DNA from: an uncultured Flavobacteriaceae bacterium
GTDB taxonomy: Bacteria > Bacteroidota > Bacteroidia > Flavobacteriales > Flavobacteriaceae
Direction of reading: 5' to 3'
Length of the DNA: 64,000 nt
NCBI GenBank assembly: GCA_943789305.1
Contig: CALSTP010000001.1
Coordinates: forward strand, 1,689,178 to 1,753,177
Part shown: positions 37,793 to 47,709 of the stretch, in pieces
How the letters are laid out: every line of letters begins with the position of its first letter
Numbering within the stretch: the first letter of the stretch is position 1
The notes under the pieces: generated by a model
What the model saw: the letters and a program-made list of their open reading frames with translations, nothing else
Database searches by the model: none
Told to the model about the DNA's origin: nothing
Made by a program: the position numbers and the translations under genes

Positions 37793-39688
37793 TCAATACG
37801 CTCTTTCAGACTTACCCTCATAAAAATTCATAAAAGCACGATTTACAACTCTATTTCCACCAGGTGTAGGGTAATTACCCGTAAAATACCAATCCCCTTT
37901 ACTTCCAGGAGAAGCTTCATGTAAATTATCAATCCCCTGATAGATAATTTTAACTTCTGCTTTTAAGTTTGACGCAGACAATAAAAAGGCAATTTTATCT
38001 GAAATTTGTTCTACACTAAAAGGTTGATATAAGGCTCTAACATGATTTGACACCTCAGAACCATATGCCTCTGTTGAGGCAATACAATTTTGATAAATGT
38101 TCTCCAACGTTTCTTTTAATGTTCCTTCATCTTCATGTAAAGCTAACGCAGCTTGAAAAGCAACAAAGTCCTCTAATTTAGCCATGTCAATCCCATAACA
38201 ATCTGGATAACGAATTTGTGGAGCACTTGAAACTACAATTATCTTTTTTGGACCCAATCGATCGAGCATCGTCAAAATACTTTGTTTTAAAGTCGTTCCT
38301 CTTACAATACTGTCATCAATAATCACAAGATTATCCGATGGTTTGACAACTCCATAAGTTATGTCGTATACATGTGCCACCAAATCGTCTCTACTAGAAT
38401 CTGATGTTATGAATGTTCTAAGTTTTGCGTCCTTTATTGCTATCTTTTCGATTCTAGGGTTCAGCTTCAATAACTCAACAATTTTATCTCTGTCGATTGG
38501 AGTTTTATTAATTTCTTTTGAAATTTGCTTTTTTAGATGATTCTGTGCCTCTCCAATCAATCCATAAAAAGAAGTTTCTGCGGTATTGGGTATAAATGAA
38601 AAAACTGTATTTTCAATATCGTGGTCAATACTTTCTAAGATTTTAGGGAAAAGTAATTTACCCAGTTGTTTTCGTTCTTTGTAAATATCTACATCACTCC
38701 CTCTTGAAAAATAAATACGTTCAAAAGAGCAAGATCTTTTTTCTAAAGGTTCCAAAACTTCTTGAATTGATGCTCCTCCATTTTTTTTAATTACAATTGC
38801 ACTTCCAGGTGTAAGTTCTTTGATTTCTTCAAAAGGTACATTGAAGACTGTTTGAATTACGGGGCGTTCAGAGGTTACTGCCACGATTTCATCATCTTCA
38901 TAATAAAACACAGGTCTTATTCCAACTGGATCTCTTAAAACAAATGCGTCTCCGTGTCCAAACATCCCAGCCATAGCATAACCTCCATCCCAGTTTTTTG
39001 CTGCCTTTCGTAGAATTTTAGCTATTTTCAGTCGTTCTGCTATCAAAGGAGATGCTTGATATTTATTGTATCCCTCTTTTCTAAGTTTTTTATAAATTTT
39101 TGCAACTGCATCATCTAAAAAGTGCCCGATTTTTTCCATTACCGTTATGGTATCTGCTCTTTCTTTAGGATGTTGACCCAATGAAATAAGGTTGTCGAAA
39201 AGCTCATTTACATTAGTCATATTGAAGTTTCCAGCAACAATAAGATTTCTGTGCATCCAATTATTCTGTCTAAGAAAAGGATGAACACTTTCGATCCCGT
39301 TTTTCCCAAAAGTTCCGTAGCGAACGTGTCCCAGCATTAACTCTCCAACATAAGGAACTTTTTGCTTAAGAAAAGTTGTGTTCTTTTGAATTTCAGGATT
39401 TAAATCTATGGCTGTTTGTATTCGAGAGCTGATTTGATTAAAAATATCTTGAATAGGTTGTTTTTCACAGGAACGAACTCTGCTGATGTATCGCTCACCT
39501 GGTTCCATGTCAAACTTAATACTTGCAAAACCAGCTCCATCTTGACCCCGATTGTGCTGTTTTTCCATCATCAGATACATCTTATTGATTCCAAACAATG
39601 CAGAACCATATTTTTCTTCGTAATAAGAAAGTGGTTTTTTAAGTCGTAACAGCGCTATTCCACACTCGTGTTTGATGGCGTCACTCAT
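37793..39688 (-). CDS. Long amidophosphoribosyltransferase (PurF-like) of Bacteroidota
   Basis: A 631-residue class II glutamine amidotransferase fused to a phosphoribosyltransferase. The nucleophile is Cys9 in HECGIALLR, which requires removal of a short N-terminal leader; GQDGAGFASI and RYGTFG follow in the amidotransferase domain. The PRPP-binding motif NLVIIDDSIVRGTT is near residue 455. It is about 130 residues longer than canonical PurF because of inserts. Bacteroidota often carry such a second, longer PurF relative; whether it makes phosphoribosylamine here is unproven. It overlaps the PfkB gene by 4 bp. Confidence 0.82.
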   Translation of the reverse strand: MSDAIKHECGIALLRLKKPLSYYEEKYGSALFGINKMYLMMEKQHNRGQDGAGFASIKFDMEPGERYISRVRSCEKQPIQDIFNQISSRIQTAIDLNPEIQKNTTFLKQKVPYVGELMLGHVRYGTFGKNGIESVHPFLRQNNWMHRNLIVAGNFNMTNVNELFDNLISLGQHPKERADTITVMEKIGHFLDDAVAKIYKKLRKEGYNKYQASPLIAERLKIAKILRKAAKNWDGGYAMAGMFGHGDAFVLRDPVGIRPVFYYEDDEIVAVTSERPVIQTVFNVPFEEIKELTPGSAIVIKKNGGASIQEVLEPLEKRSCSFERIYFSRGSDVDIYKERKQLGKLLFPKILESIDHDIENTVFSFIPNTAETSFYGLIGEAQNHLKKQISKEINKTPIDRDKIVELLKLNPRIEKIAIKDAKLRTFITSDSSRDDLVAHVYDITYGVVKPSDNLVIIDDSIVRGTTLKQSILTMLDRLGPKKIIVVSSAPQIRYPDCYGIDMAKLEDFVAFQAALALHEDEGTLKETLENIYQNCIASTEAYGSEVSNHVRALYQPFSVEQISDKIAFLLSASNLKAEVKIIYQGIDNLHEASPGSKGDWYFTGNYPTPGGNRVVNRAFMNFYEGKSERAY

Positions 39689-40626
39689 GTGCTCTTTTGT
39701 TTTTTATTCCAATCAAAACTTGTTGAATTTCTAAATTGTTTAATTCTGCTCTTTATGGAATCTGATGTTACCTCTAAAATGGCTTTGGTTCCAAATTGTT
39801 CTACAGTAAACGAAGCCAATACAGTACCATATATGATTCCTTTTTTTAAGGTTTCAAAATCAATACGGTTTGTATTTGCGAGGATTCCTGAAATTCCACC
39901 TGCAAAACTGTCCCCAGCTCCTGTTGGATCAACTACATCATTGATTGGAAATGCTGGAGTTATAAAAACTTTTCCTTCACCAAAAAGCATGGCTCCATGC
40001 TCGCCTTTCTTAATAATTACATATTTTGGACCCATGGCATGAATCTTTTCAGCTGCCTTTACCAAAGAATGTTCCTCGGAAAGTTGTCGAGCTTCTTCAT
40101 CATTTATCGTTATTAGATCAACTCTAGCAATTACCTCGTCAAGAGTTTCCCTAAAATGATCCATCCAAAAGTTCATAGTGTCTAATATCACAAACTTAGA
40201 CTTTCTGTTCATCTGGTTTAATGCAGTCAACTGAACTCCAGGATGAAGATTTCCTATCATCATTACTTCAGCATTTCGATAAGAATTAGGTACATTAGGG
40301 GAAAAGTTTTCAAGAACATTTAACTGTGTTTCAAGTGTAGTTCTTCGGTTCATGTCGTCATAATATTTTCCACTCCAAAAAAAGGATTTTCCTCCAGCAA
40401 CCTGTTCAACTCCCTCAACATCAACCTCCAAGTCTGTTAGGATTTTAAGATCATTATCTTCAAAATCATCACCAATAACTGAAACCAGTCCACAGTTAAC
40501 GTCAAATTTTGAACTTGCCAAAGCAATATAAGTAGCTGCTCCACCAAGAATTCGATCTACCTTGTCATAGGGTGTTTCTATGGCATCGTATGCCATAGTC
40601 CCTACTACAAGTAATTTATTTTTCAT
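39685..40626 (-). CDS. PfkB family carbohydrate/nucleoside kinase
   Basis: A 313-residue ribokinase-like enzyme: N-terminal GGAATYIALASSKF, and the PfkB signature DVVDPTGAGDSFAGG near residue 230 with the catalytic Asp. The substrate is unknown; coupling to a PurF-type enzyme (4-bp overlap) suggests a nucleoside or ribose-derived substrate, but this is inference. A -7 box lies only 4 bp ahead of the ATG. Confidence 0.88.
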   Translation of the reverse strand: MKNKLLVVGTMAYDAIETPYDKVDRILGGAATYIALASSKFDVNCGLVSVIGDDFEDNDLKILTDLEVDVEGVEQVAGGKSFFWSGKYYDDMNRRTTLETQLNVLENFSPNVPNSYRNAEVMMIGNLHPGVQLTALNQMNRKSKFVILDTMNFWMDHFRETLDEVIARVDLITINDEEARQLSEEHSLVKAAEKIHAMGPKYVIIKKGEHGAMLFGEGKVFITPAFPINDVVDPTGAGDSFAGGISGILANTNRIDFETLKKGIIYGTVLASFTVEQFGTKAILEVTSDSIKSRIKQFRNSTSFDWNKKQKST

Positions 40627-40630
40627 ACTA

Positions 40631-40638
40631 CAAAGATA
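40631..40638 (-). promoter_or_regulatory. Exact -7 box close to the PfkB start
   Basis: TATCTTTG on minus matches TAnnTTTG and ends 4 bp before the ATG, which would give a leaderless or nearly leaderless mRNA. Confidence 0.4.
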
Positions 40639-40680
40639 AAACTTCTTTTTAGCTTATGTAGTGTAAAAAAGACTTTAGTG

Positions 40681-41151
40681 TTATTTCTTCCGTTCTTTTT
40701 CAAAAAACTTATCTTTTATTTTAGTTCCATTTTTTGCTGCCTCAACTGCTAGTTGATCACACCGCTCATTTTGGGGATGATCATTGTGTCCTTTGATCCA
40801 TTGAAAACGAACTTTATGAAGGTCATAAACTTTGAGAAATCGTTTCCATAAATCGGAATTTTTTTTTCCTTTAAAATTCTTTGTTTTCCATCCAAAAACC
40901 CATTTTTTTTCTACCGAATCAATTACGTATTTCGAATCCGAATAAACGACAACATCCATAGGATGTTTTTTTAAATTTTCTAAAGCTATAATTACTGCAA
41001 GCAGTTCCATTCTATTGTTTGTGGTGTATGTATAGCCTTGAGAAAATTCCTTCTCATATTTCTTGCCCACCAACTCCATGATAATTCCATAACCCCCCGG
41101 ACCAGGATTGCCTAATGCAGAGCCGTCTGTATAAATATTGACTTGAGTCAC
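40681..41151 (-). CDS. rnhA: Ribonuclease HI
   Basis: A 156-residue enzyme that cleaves RNA in RNA-DNA hybrids. The catalytic carboxylates are visible in IYTDGSALGNPGPGG, NNRMELLAVI, VYSDSKYVID and NERCDQLA, and KGHNDHPQN supplies the His. It is a full-length, single-domain form with a basic C-terminus. purN lies 12 bp upstream, so the two are probably co-transcribed. Confidence 0.96.
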   Translation of the reverse strand: MTQVNIYTDGSALGNPGPGGYGIIMELVGKKYEKEFSQGYTYTTNNRMELLAVIIALENLKKHPMDVVVYSDSKYVIDSVEKKWVFGWKTKNFKGKKNSDLWKRFLKVYDLHKVRFQWIKGHNDHPQNERCDQLAVEAAKNGTKIKDKFFEKERKK

Positions 41152-41163
41152 AAATAATCAGCT

Positions 41164-41730
41164 TTAATTTTTGAGAATTTTTTCGATAACCTTAGGGAAA
41201 TATTTGTGTTCCAATTGCTGTACTTTCTGCGCAATAGTACTTACATTATCTGTGGCGTTTATTTTTACTTGATTCTGAAATATTATGGCTCCTTGGTCAT
41301 AATATTCATTTACATAGTGAATCGTAATTCCTGTAAAATCATCTCCTGATTCTTTTACTGCTTGATGTACGTATGCACCATACATCCCTTTCCCACCATA
41401 TTTTGGAAGTAGAGAAGGATGAATGTTAATGATTTTTTGAGGGAAGTTTTGAACTAGAGCTTCCGGGATTTTCCATAAAAATCCTGCTAGGACAATTAAA
41501 TCAGGATTGAGATTAAAAATGAGAGATAAAAACTGTTCGGATTGATAAAATTTTTTGTCAATCCACAAACAAGGAACTCCATAAGACTTTGCTCGATCAA
41601 AAACACCTGCCTGTCGATTATTAGATATCACACTTAGGACATCAATTTCAGAAGAAGAATGAAATCGATGTATGATTTTTTCTGCATTAGAGCCGCTCCC
41701 TGAAGCAAGAATTACTATTTTTTTTTGCAT
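41164..41730 (-). CDS. purN: Phosphoribosylglycinamide formyltransferase
   Basis: A 188-residue GAR transformylase using 10-formyl-tetrahydrofolate in purine synthesis. The motifs ILASGSGSNAEKI, VLAGFLWKIP, INIHPSLLPKYGGKGMYG (catalytic Asn/His) and ITIHYVNEYYDQGAIIF are all present. It is divergent from acpP across 164 bp. Confidence 0.96.
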   Translation of the reverse strand: MQKKIVILASGSGSNAEKIIHRFHSSSEIDVLSVISNNRQAGVFDRAKSYGVPCLWIDKKFYQSEQFLSLIFNLNPDLIVLAGFLWKIPEALVQNFPQKIINIHPSLLPKYGGKGMYGAYVHQAVKESGDDFTGITIHYVNEYYDQGAIIFQNQVKINATDNVSTIAQKVQQLEHKYFPKVIEKILKN

Positions 41731-41855
41731 TGGTTTAAAAAAACAAAATAACGGATAATCCCCTAATCATAAAAGAAAATAAGTGACTACCTTAAAAAAC
41801 AGTTAAAAAAAAATCAATTTAGTGCTCTTAAATGACGTAATCCTCTAAAGTTTTT

Positions 41856-41863
41856 TATTTTTG
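41856..41863 (+). promoter_or_regulatory. Probable -7 box of acpP-fabF
   Basis: TATTTTTG matches TAnnTTTG exactly, 31 bp before the acpP ATG, giving a short leader of about 25 nt. Confidence 0.45.
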
Positions 41864-41894
41864 CCACTGAAACAAAATTAAAACCAATTACATT

Positions 41895-42128
41895 ATGTCA
41901 GACATTTCATCAAGAGTTAAAGCTATAATTGTAGATAAATTAGGCGTTGACGAGAACGAAGTAGTTACTGAAGCAAGCTTTACTAATGATTTAGGTGCAG
42001 ATTCTTTAGATACAGTAGAGCTTATTATGGAATTTGAAAAAGAATTTGATATTCAAATACCAGACGATCAAGCAGAAAATATTGCAACTGTAGGTCAAGC
42101 CATTCAATACATCGAACAAGCAAGCTAA
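41895..42128 (+). CDS. acpP: Acyl carrier protein
   Basis: A 77-residue acidic helical protein. The phosphopantetheine serine is in [15 protein letters not shown], the classic DSL site. It shuttles acyl chains in fatty-acid synthesis and is followed after 11 bp by fabF, the usual pairing. Confidence 0.98.
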   Translation: MSDISSRVKAIIVDKLGVDENEVVTEASFTNDLGADSLDTVELIMEFEKEFDIQIPDDQAENIATVGQAIQYIEQAS

Positions 42129-42139
42129 AATCATTTTTT

Positions 42140-43390
42140 ATGACTCCAAGACGAGTAGTTGTTACCGGATTGGGTGCATTAACACCAATTGGAAACACCC
42201 TCCCTGAATATTGGGAGGGTCTTGTTTCTGGAAAAAGCGGTGCGGCCCCTATTACCTATTTTGATGCCTCTGAGTTCAAAACTAAATTTGCTTGTGAACT
42301 CAAAAATTTCAATGTTCTTGATTTCATGGATCGCAAAGAGGCCAGAAAACAAGATCGATTTACTCAGTACGCTCTTGTTTCAACTCAAGAAGCGATTGAA
42401 GATGCTAGTTTAGATCTTGAAAGTATTGATAAAGATCGAGTTGGTGTAATTTGGGGTGCCGGAATTGGAGGTTTAGAAACTTTTCAAAATGAAGTGTTGA
42501 ATTTTGCTGAAAATGATAAAAAACCACGTTTTAACCCGTTTTTTATTCCCAAGATGATTGCAGATATTGCACCAGGTTTAATCTCAATTAAGTATGGATT
42601 TAGGGGGCCAAACTTTGCAACTGTATCAGCTTGTGCTTCTTCAGCAAATGCCCTTATTGATTCTTTAAATTATATTCGACTCAATCATGCGGACATCATA
42701 GTTGCAGGAGGATCAGAAGCTTGTGTTTCCTATGCTGGAATTGGAGGTTTCAATGCAATGCATGCATTATCTACTCGAAACGATGATCCCAGAACCGCTT
42801 CTCGACCCTTTGATAAAGATCGTGATGGATTTGTTCTAGGAGAAGGAGCTGGTAGTCTAATTCTGGAAGAATATGAACACGCTAAGGCTAGAGGTGCAAC
42901 AATATATGCTGAACTGGTTGGAGGTGGACTTTCTGCAGATGCACATCATATGACTGCTCCACACCCAGAAGGAATTGGAGCTAGAAACGTAATGTTGAAT
43001 TGTTTACGTGATGCAAATTTAAAGCCAGAAGATATTGATATTATCAATATGCATGGAACTTCAACAGGATTGGGTGACATTGCTGAATCTAAAGCTATTA
43101 AAGAAGTTTTTGGAGATCATTTGTATTCCATGAACATCAACTCAACAAAGTCAATGACTGGTCATTTATTGGGGGCTGCAGGAGCTATAGAAGCAATTGC
43201 ATCTATTATGAGTATTCGAAAGAATATCATTCCTCCTACTATCAATCATCAAACTGCAGATGAAGAAATTGATCCAAAAATCAATTTTACTTTTGGAAAA
43301 GCTCAAAAAAGAGACGTGAAAGTTGCTCTTTCTAATACTTTTGGTTTTGGAGGACATAACGCTTGTGTTATATTCAAAGAAATTTCTTAA
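42140..43390 (+). CDS. fabF: Beta-ketoacyl-ACP synthase II
   Basis: A 416-residue condensing enzyme that elongates acyl-ACP with malonyl-ACP. The Cys-His-His triad is in VSACASSANALIDSL, MHGTSTGLGD and SMTGHLLGAAGA. It starts MTPRRVVVTGLGALTPIG and ends with GFGGHNACVIF, both typical. The operon is acpP-fabF-rnc. Confidence 0.98.
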   Translation: MTPRRVVVTGLGALTPIGNTLPEYWEGLVSGKSGAAPITYFDASEFKTKFACELKNFNVLDFMDRKEARKQDRFTQYALVSTQEAIEDASLDLESIDKDRVGVIWGAGIGGLETFQNEVLNFAENDKKPRFNPFFIPKMIADIAPGLISIKYGFRGPNFATVSACASSANALIDSLNYIRLNHADIIVAGGSEACVSYAGIGGFNAMHALSTRNDDPRTASRPFDKDRDGFVLGEGAGSLILEEYEHAKARGATIYAELVGGGLSADAHHMTAPHPEGIGARNVMLNCLRDANLKPEDIDIINMHGTSTGLGDIAESKAIKEVFGDHLYSMNINSTKSMTGHLLGAAGAIEAIASIMSIRKNIIPPTINHQTADEEIDPKINFTFGKAQKRDVKVALSNTFGFGGHNACVIFKEIS

Positions 43391-43398
43391 TTTGGAAT

Positions 43399-44118
43399 GT
43401 GAAATTCATTTCAAAAATATGGTCTAAAAAAAATGTAGACCATCTCCTTTTTCTTAAACTTAGAAATCTTTTAGGTTATAACCCAAAAAATAAGCATCTC
43501 TATAGGGCAGCATTTACGCATCGTTCAATGAACATAAAAAATGATCATGGCATGCCTTTGAACTATGAACGTCTCGAATATTTGGGAGATTCTGTTCTAA
43601 GTACAATTGTTTCACGTTATTTATTTGAAAAATTACCCAAAGCGAATGAAGGAAAGTTAACTCGAATGAAATCTAAAATTGTAAGTAGAGAAAAACTTAA
43701 CTTTATAGGAAAAGAGATGCAGCTTCTTGACTTATTGACTTGTAGTGGAAAAAAAGAAAGTTTTGGAGATGACATTCATGGAAATATTCTGGAAGCTTTG
43801 ATTGGTGCAATCTTTATTGATAAAGGTTATGAAGGCTGTAAAAAAATATTGATAGGTGTGTTTTTTGAACCCTATATCGATTTAAATTCAATAGCAAATA
43901 CAGTGGTTTCCTATAAAGGTCTTTTGATCGAGTGGAGTCAGAAAAACAAAAAAAATCTAATTTTTGAGACCGACATAGATAATGGTAAAGATCCCAATAT
44001 TAATTTCTATTGTAAAATACTACTCGATAACAAAGTGAAGGCTAAATCTCGAGATGTATCCAAAAAAAAGGCAGAAGAAAAGGCGGCTAAAAGAGCAGTT
44101 CATCTTCTAAAGAAATAG
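43399..44118 (+). CDS. rnc: Ribonuclease III
   Basis: A 239-residue double-strand RNA endonuclease for rRNA and mRNA processing. The signature NYERLEYLGDSVLSTIVSRY carries the metal-binding Glu and Asp, and GNILEALIGAIFIDKGYEG the second acidic set. A C-terminal dsRNA-binding domain follows (KAKSRDVSKKKAEEKAAKRA). The frame opens earlier at 43363 inside fabF; I chose GTG 43399 (MKFISKIWSKK), just after the fabF stop. Confidence 0.93.
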   Translation: MKFISKIWSKKNVDHLLFLKLRNLLGYNPKNKHLYRAAFTHRSMNIKNDHGMPLNYERLEYLGDSVLSTIVSRYLFEKLPKANEGKLTRMKSKIVSREKLNFIGKEMQLLDLLTCSGKKESFGDDIHGNILEALIGAIFIDKGYEGCKKILIGVFFEPYIDLNSIANTVVSYKGLLIEWSQKNKKNLIFETDIDNGKDPNINFYCKILLDNKVKAKSRDVSKKKAEEKAAKRAVHLLKK

Positions 44119-44193
44119 TGATTAACGATAAGCTTTTCATGGTAGTTTAACCTTCTATTAACATCAAACTGTAATCCTTTTTATGTAAATGAC

Positions 44194-44201
44194 TATCTTT
44201 G
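44194..44201 (+). promoter_or_regulatory. Exact -7 box just ahead of the IPExxxVDY gene
   Basis: TATCTTTG matches TAnnTTTG and ends 7 bp before the ATG at 44209. Confidence 0.4.
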
Positions 44202-44208
44202 TTCGTTA

Positions 44209-44682
44209 ATGAATTATAAAAAACATAATCTTGGAAAATCGATAGAGGAAGAATCTTTTTCGTTGATAGCCATTCATGCTTCAATTGAAGATTTTCAGTT
44301 GGCTTATTTCATTAATAAAAATTGTAATACACGATTTAAAAGAACCCATTATCTTTTTTCAAGTCATTTAAAAAAAGAAATCAGGGCATTGGTCTGGGAA
44401 AATAGTTGGGATGAAGAAACATTTTGGTATTTATTCCCCAATAGATATGACGCTTCAAAAAAAATAAAAAAAAATAATCCTGATTTATTATTTGAAAATG
44501 AAACACACATGGACTTATACATTCTTCCGGAATTCAAACAGGTTGATTATTTTATAAAAATCCCAAATAATGACAGCAATGATTTTTATCTAAAAAAAAT
44601 AAAAGAACTTGCGGAAATACAAACTGCCTACAGCATTCACGAAGACTCCTTAAAGTCATCAAAAAATTTAATCTTTAACTAA
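44209..44682 (+). CDS. IPExxxVDY family protein
   Basis: A 157-residue protein of the flavobacterial IPExxxVDY family, recognised by LYILPEFKQVDYFIKI near residues 105-120 (here LPE in place of IPE). Function is unknown. It sits immediately upstream of pyruvate kinase (stop and start codons adjacent), the common arrangement, so translation is probably coupled. Confidence 0.85.
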   Translation: MNYKKHNLGKSIEEESFSLIAIHASIEDFQLAYFINKNCNTRFKRTHYLFSSHLKKEIRALVWENSWDEETFWYLFPNRYDASKKIKKNNPDLLFENETHMDLYILPEFKQVDYFIKIPNNDSNDFYLKKIKELAEIQTAYSIHEDSLKSSKNLIFN

Positions 44683-46110
44683 ATGCCATTACTTAAAAAA
44701 ACAAAAATTGTTGCAACCCTTGGACCTGCGTCAGAAAGCGAAGAAGTCATAAAAAAAATGATGCTTGCTGGTACCAATGTTTTTAGAATTAATTTTTCAC
44801 ATGCCGATCATTCTGATGTAGCAGAACGAATTCAAATTATTCGAAAAATAAGTCAAGAATTAAATTTACATATATCCATACTAGGAGATCTTCAGGGTCC
44901 AAAGCTAAGAGTTGGAGTAATCGAAGAGGGAACTGTCGTGAATCCAGGCGATTTAGTTGAATTCAACACTGCAAAACCTTTTGAAGGAAATGCAAAATCA
45001 GCTTACATGACTTACAAGCAATTTCCGATGGATGTAAATCCTGGAGAACGAATTTTGTTAGATGATGGAAAATTAATCTTTGAAGTTGTTTCCAGCGACA
45101 AAAAAGAATCAGTTACAGCCAAAGTTATACAGGGAGGAGCATTCAAATCAAAAAAAGGTGTGAATCTTCCAAACACTCTAGTATCACTTCCTGCTTTGAC
45201 AAAAAAAGATATTGAGGATGCAATTTTTGCAATTGATCAACAAGTTGATTGGATTGCGCTTTCATTCGTTCGTAACAGTGAAGATTTAATTGAACTGCAA
45301 GATTTGATCAAAAAACATTCTGAATATAAAATTCCAATCATAGCAAAGATTGAGAAGCCAGAAGCAATTGAAAATATTGATAAGATAATTGCTTACTGTG
45401 ATGGGTTAATGGTAGCGCGTGGAGATCTTGGAGTAGAAGTACCGGCAGCAGAAGTCCCTATCATTCAAAAAAACTTAGTTCTAAAAGCAAAAAAAGCAAG
45501 AATTCCTGTTATTATAGCTACTCAAATGATGGAAACCATGATAGAGAGCTTAACACCTACAAGAGCTGAAGTAAACGATGTTGCAAATTCAGTAATGGAT
45601 GGAGCTGATGCAGTTATGCTTTCTGGTGAAACTTCAGTTGGAGATTATCCTGTTCAAGTTATAGAAACAATGACTTCAATTCTCAAAAGTGTAGAGGACT
45701 CTTCTTTGATTCGTGTTCCTCAAAATCCCCCCCAAATAAGAACCCCACGATTCATAACCAAGTCAGTTTGTTATCATGCGGCTCATATCGCTAATGAAAT
45801 AAATGCAAAAGCTATTTGTACCCTAACCAATAGTGGTTACACTGCTTTTCAGATTTCTGCATGGAGACCCTCAGCATCGGTGTTAGTGTTTACCTCGAAT
45901 AAAAGAATTTTATCACAACTTAATCTTCTTTGGGGCGTTAAAGCGTTTTATTACGATCGTTTTGAAAGTACGGACAATACTGTTGAAGAGGTAAATAAAA
46001 TTGCTTTTGAAGAGGGTTTTGTGGAAAAAGGAGATATGATGATTAATCTTGCTGCTATGCCAATTGTTGAAAAAGGAATGGTCAATACGCTTCGAGTTTC
46101 TTTGATCTAG
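44683..46110 (+). CDS. pyk: Pyruvate kinase
   Basis: A 475-residue glycolytic enzyme making pyruvate and ATP from phosphoenolpyruvate. N-terminal KTKIVATLGPASES, RINFSHADH, GDLQGPKLRVG, the active-site segment IIAKIEKPEAIENIDKII, and GLMVARGDLGVEVP. A C-terminal allosteric domain is present. It ends overlapping the convergent dinB stop by 4 bp. Confidence 0.97.
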   Translation: MPLLKKTKIVATLGPASESEEVIKKMMLAGTNVFRINFSHADHSDVAERIQIIRKISQELNLHISILGDLQGPKLRVGVIEEGTVVNPGDLVEFNTAKPFEGNAKSAYMTYKQFPMDVNPGERILLDDGKLIFEVVSSDKKESVTAKVIQGGAFKSKKGVNLPNTLVSLPALTKKDIEDAIFAIDQQVDWIALSFVRNSEDLIELQDLIKKHSEYKIPIIAKIEKPEAIENIDKIIAYCDGLMVARGDLGVEVPAAEVPIIQKNLVLKAKKARIPVIIATQMMETMIESLTPTRAEVNDVANSVMDGADAVMLSGETSVGDYPVQVIETMTSILKSVEDSSLIRVPQNPPQIRTPRFITKSVCYHAAHIANEINAKAICTLTNSGYTAFQISAWRPSASVLVFTSNKRILSQLNLLWGVKAFYYDRFESTDNTVEEVNKIAFEEGFVEKGDMMINLAAMPIVEKGMVNTLRVSLI

Positions 46111-47207
46111 AAAGGCAAGCTTAGTTGTAATTCTTTTCTCTCTTTGGTAAGTTTTGGTTTTTTATCAATGGTATTAAGATTTGAGATCGTAATTCCTAAA
46201 AGTCTTACAGAATTATGAATCTTTTCTTGGTACAACAAATTTAGAGCGTGTTCTACAATTAAACTTTTTTCAGAGATATAAAAGGGTAAAGTCTTGCTTC
46301 TTGTTTGTTGGACAAAATCAGAATATTTAATTTTTAAGGTAATGGTTTTTCCTGAAAGTTGATGACGTTGAATCCGCTTATCGAGTTCTTCAGCAATTGT
46401 TTTAATTTTTTCTGAAAGAAAAATTTCACTAGTCAAATTTTTATGAAAAGTTCGCTCAGCTCCAATCGACTTGGGAATACGGCTAGGGACTACTGGGCTG
46501 TTATGAATTCCTCGAATAACCTTATAATAATAGCTTCCAGATTTACCAAAGTGCCTGCTTAAAAAATCTTCAGATTTTAATTTTAAATCATTTCCCGTAA
46601 AAATACCTAAATGATACATACGCTTTGTAGTAACTTTTCCTACACCATGAAATTTTCTTATTTCTAAAGACTCTAAAAAGGATTGAACCTCTTCGGGAGG
46701 GACTGTCTTTTGACCGTTTGGCTTGTTGAAATCACTCGCAATTTTAGCAACAAATTTATTTATTGAAATCCCTGCCGAGGCATTTAAACCTGTTGTCTCT
46801 AGAATTTTGTTTCTAATTTCGGTAGCCAATAGGGTTGCAGAAAGTCCATTCTTTTTATTAACAGTAACATCCAAGTAAGCTTCGTCTAATGATAGTGGTT
46901 CTACCAAATTTGTGTAGTCATAAAAAATAGCTCTTATCTGATTAGAAATTTCTTTGTACCGATCAAATCTAGGTTTTAGAAAAATTAATTCTGGACAATT
47001 ACGCTTTGCAACCATTCCACTCATTGCACTTCTAACTCCAAACTTTCTGGCTTCATAACTTGCCGCAGCGACTACACCTCTTTTTCCACCACCGCCAACA
47101 GCAATTGGTTGATTTAATAGCGATGGATCGTCAAGTTGTTCTACTGAAGCATAAAAAGCATCCATATCAACATGTATGATTTTTCGTACTTTAGTTTCAT
47201 ATTCCAT
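46107..47207 (-). CDS. dinB: DNA polymerase IV
   Basis: A 366-residue Y-family translesion polymerase. The palm motifs HVDMDAFYASVEQLD and LSLDEAYLDVT provide the catalytic acids, and AAASYEARKFGVRSAM is the fingers element. The little-finger domain follows, and the C-terminus ends QLSLPF, a beta-clamp-binding motif. No LexA-like box was seen upstream. It is divergent from the CYTH gene by 46 bp. Confidence 0.96.
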   Translation of the reverse strand: MEYETKVRKIIHVDMDAFYASVEQLDDPSLLNQPIAVGGGGKRGVVAAASYEARKFGVRSAMSGMVAKRNCPELIFLKPRFDRYKEISNQIRAIFYDYTNLVEPLSLDEAYLDVTVNKKNGLSATLLATEIRNKILETTGLNASAGISINKFVAKIASDFNKPNGQKTVPPEEVQSFLESLEIRKFHGVGKVTTKRMYHLGIFTGNDLKLKSEDFLSRHFGKSGSYYYKVIRGIHNSPVVPSRIPKSIGAERTFHKNLTSEIFLSEKIKTIAEELDKRIQRHQLSGKTITLKIKYSDFVQQTRSKTLPFYISEKSLIVEHALNLLYQEKIHNSVRLLGITISNLNTIDKKPKLTKERKELQLSLPF

Positions 47208-47253
47208 ATGCTAAATTACATATCTTTAAGGAGTAACAAAATTATACTATTAA

Positions 47254-47709
47254 ATGATCGAAATCGAACGAAAATTCTTGGTCAATTCAAATGAGTACAA
47301 AAATAAAGCGCACAAAACCATTAAAATTATCCAAGGATATTTATCTAAAGACCCTAAAAGAACGGTTCGGATAAGAATTAGTGATGACAAAGGATATATT
47401 ACTATTAAAGGAGTTTCTTCTGAAGATGGTTTGAGTCGTTATGAATGGGAAAATGAAATTCTTTTTTCAGAAGCAAAGGAACTTATTTCAATTTGTCTCC
47501 CTACAATTATAGAAAAATCTCGTTATGAGATTTATTACAAAGGTGTTCTATTTGAAGTAGATGAATTTCAAGGAGTTCATCAAGGCCTAATTGTTGCAGA
47601 AGTCGAACTGGATTCTGTTCAAACAGAAATTAAATTACCCGATTGGATTGGAAAGGAAGTAACTGGGAATAAAAAGTATTACAATGCTGTTTTATCCAAT
47701 TCAGAATAA
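47254..47709 (+). CDS. CYTH domain protein
   Basis: A 151-residue triphosphate-tunnel metalloenzyme starting with the family hallmark MIEIERKFLV. Alternating charged strands follow (TVRIRISDDKGYITIKG, FEVDEFQGVHQGLIVAEVEL). Bacterial short CYTH proteins are usually inorganic triphosphatases or of unproven activity; adenylate cyclase labels should be treated cautiously. It overlaps the convergent XRE gene by 9 bp. Confidence 0.92.
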   Translation: MIEIERKFLVNSNEYKNKAHKTIKIIQGYLSKDPKRTVRIRISDDKGYITIKGVSSEDGLSRYEWENEILFSEAKELISICLPTIIEKSRYEIYYKGVLFEVDEFQGVHQGLIVAEVELDSVQTEIKLPDWIGKEVTGNKKYYNAVLSNSE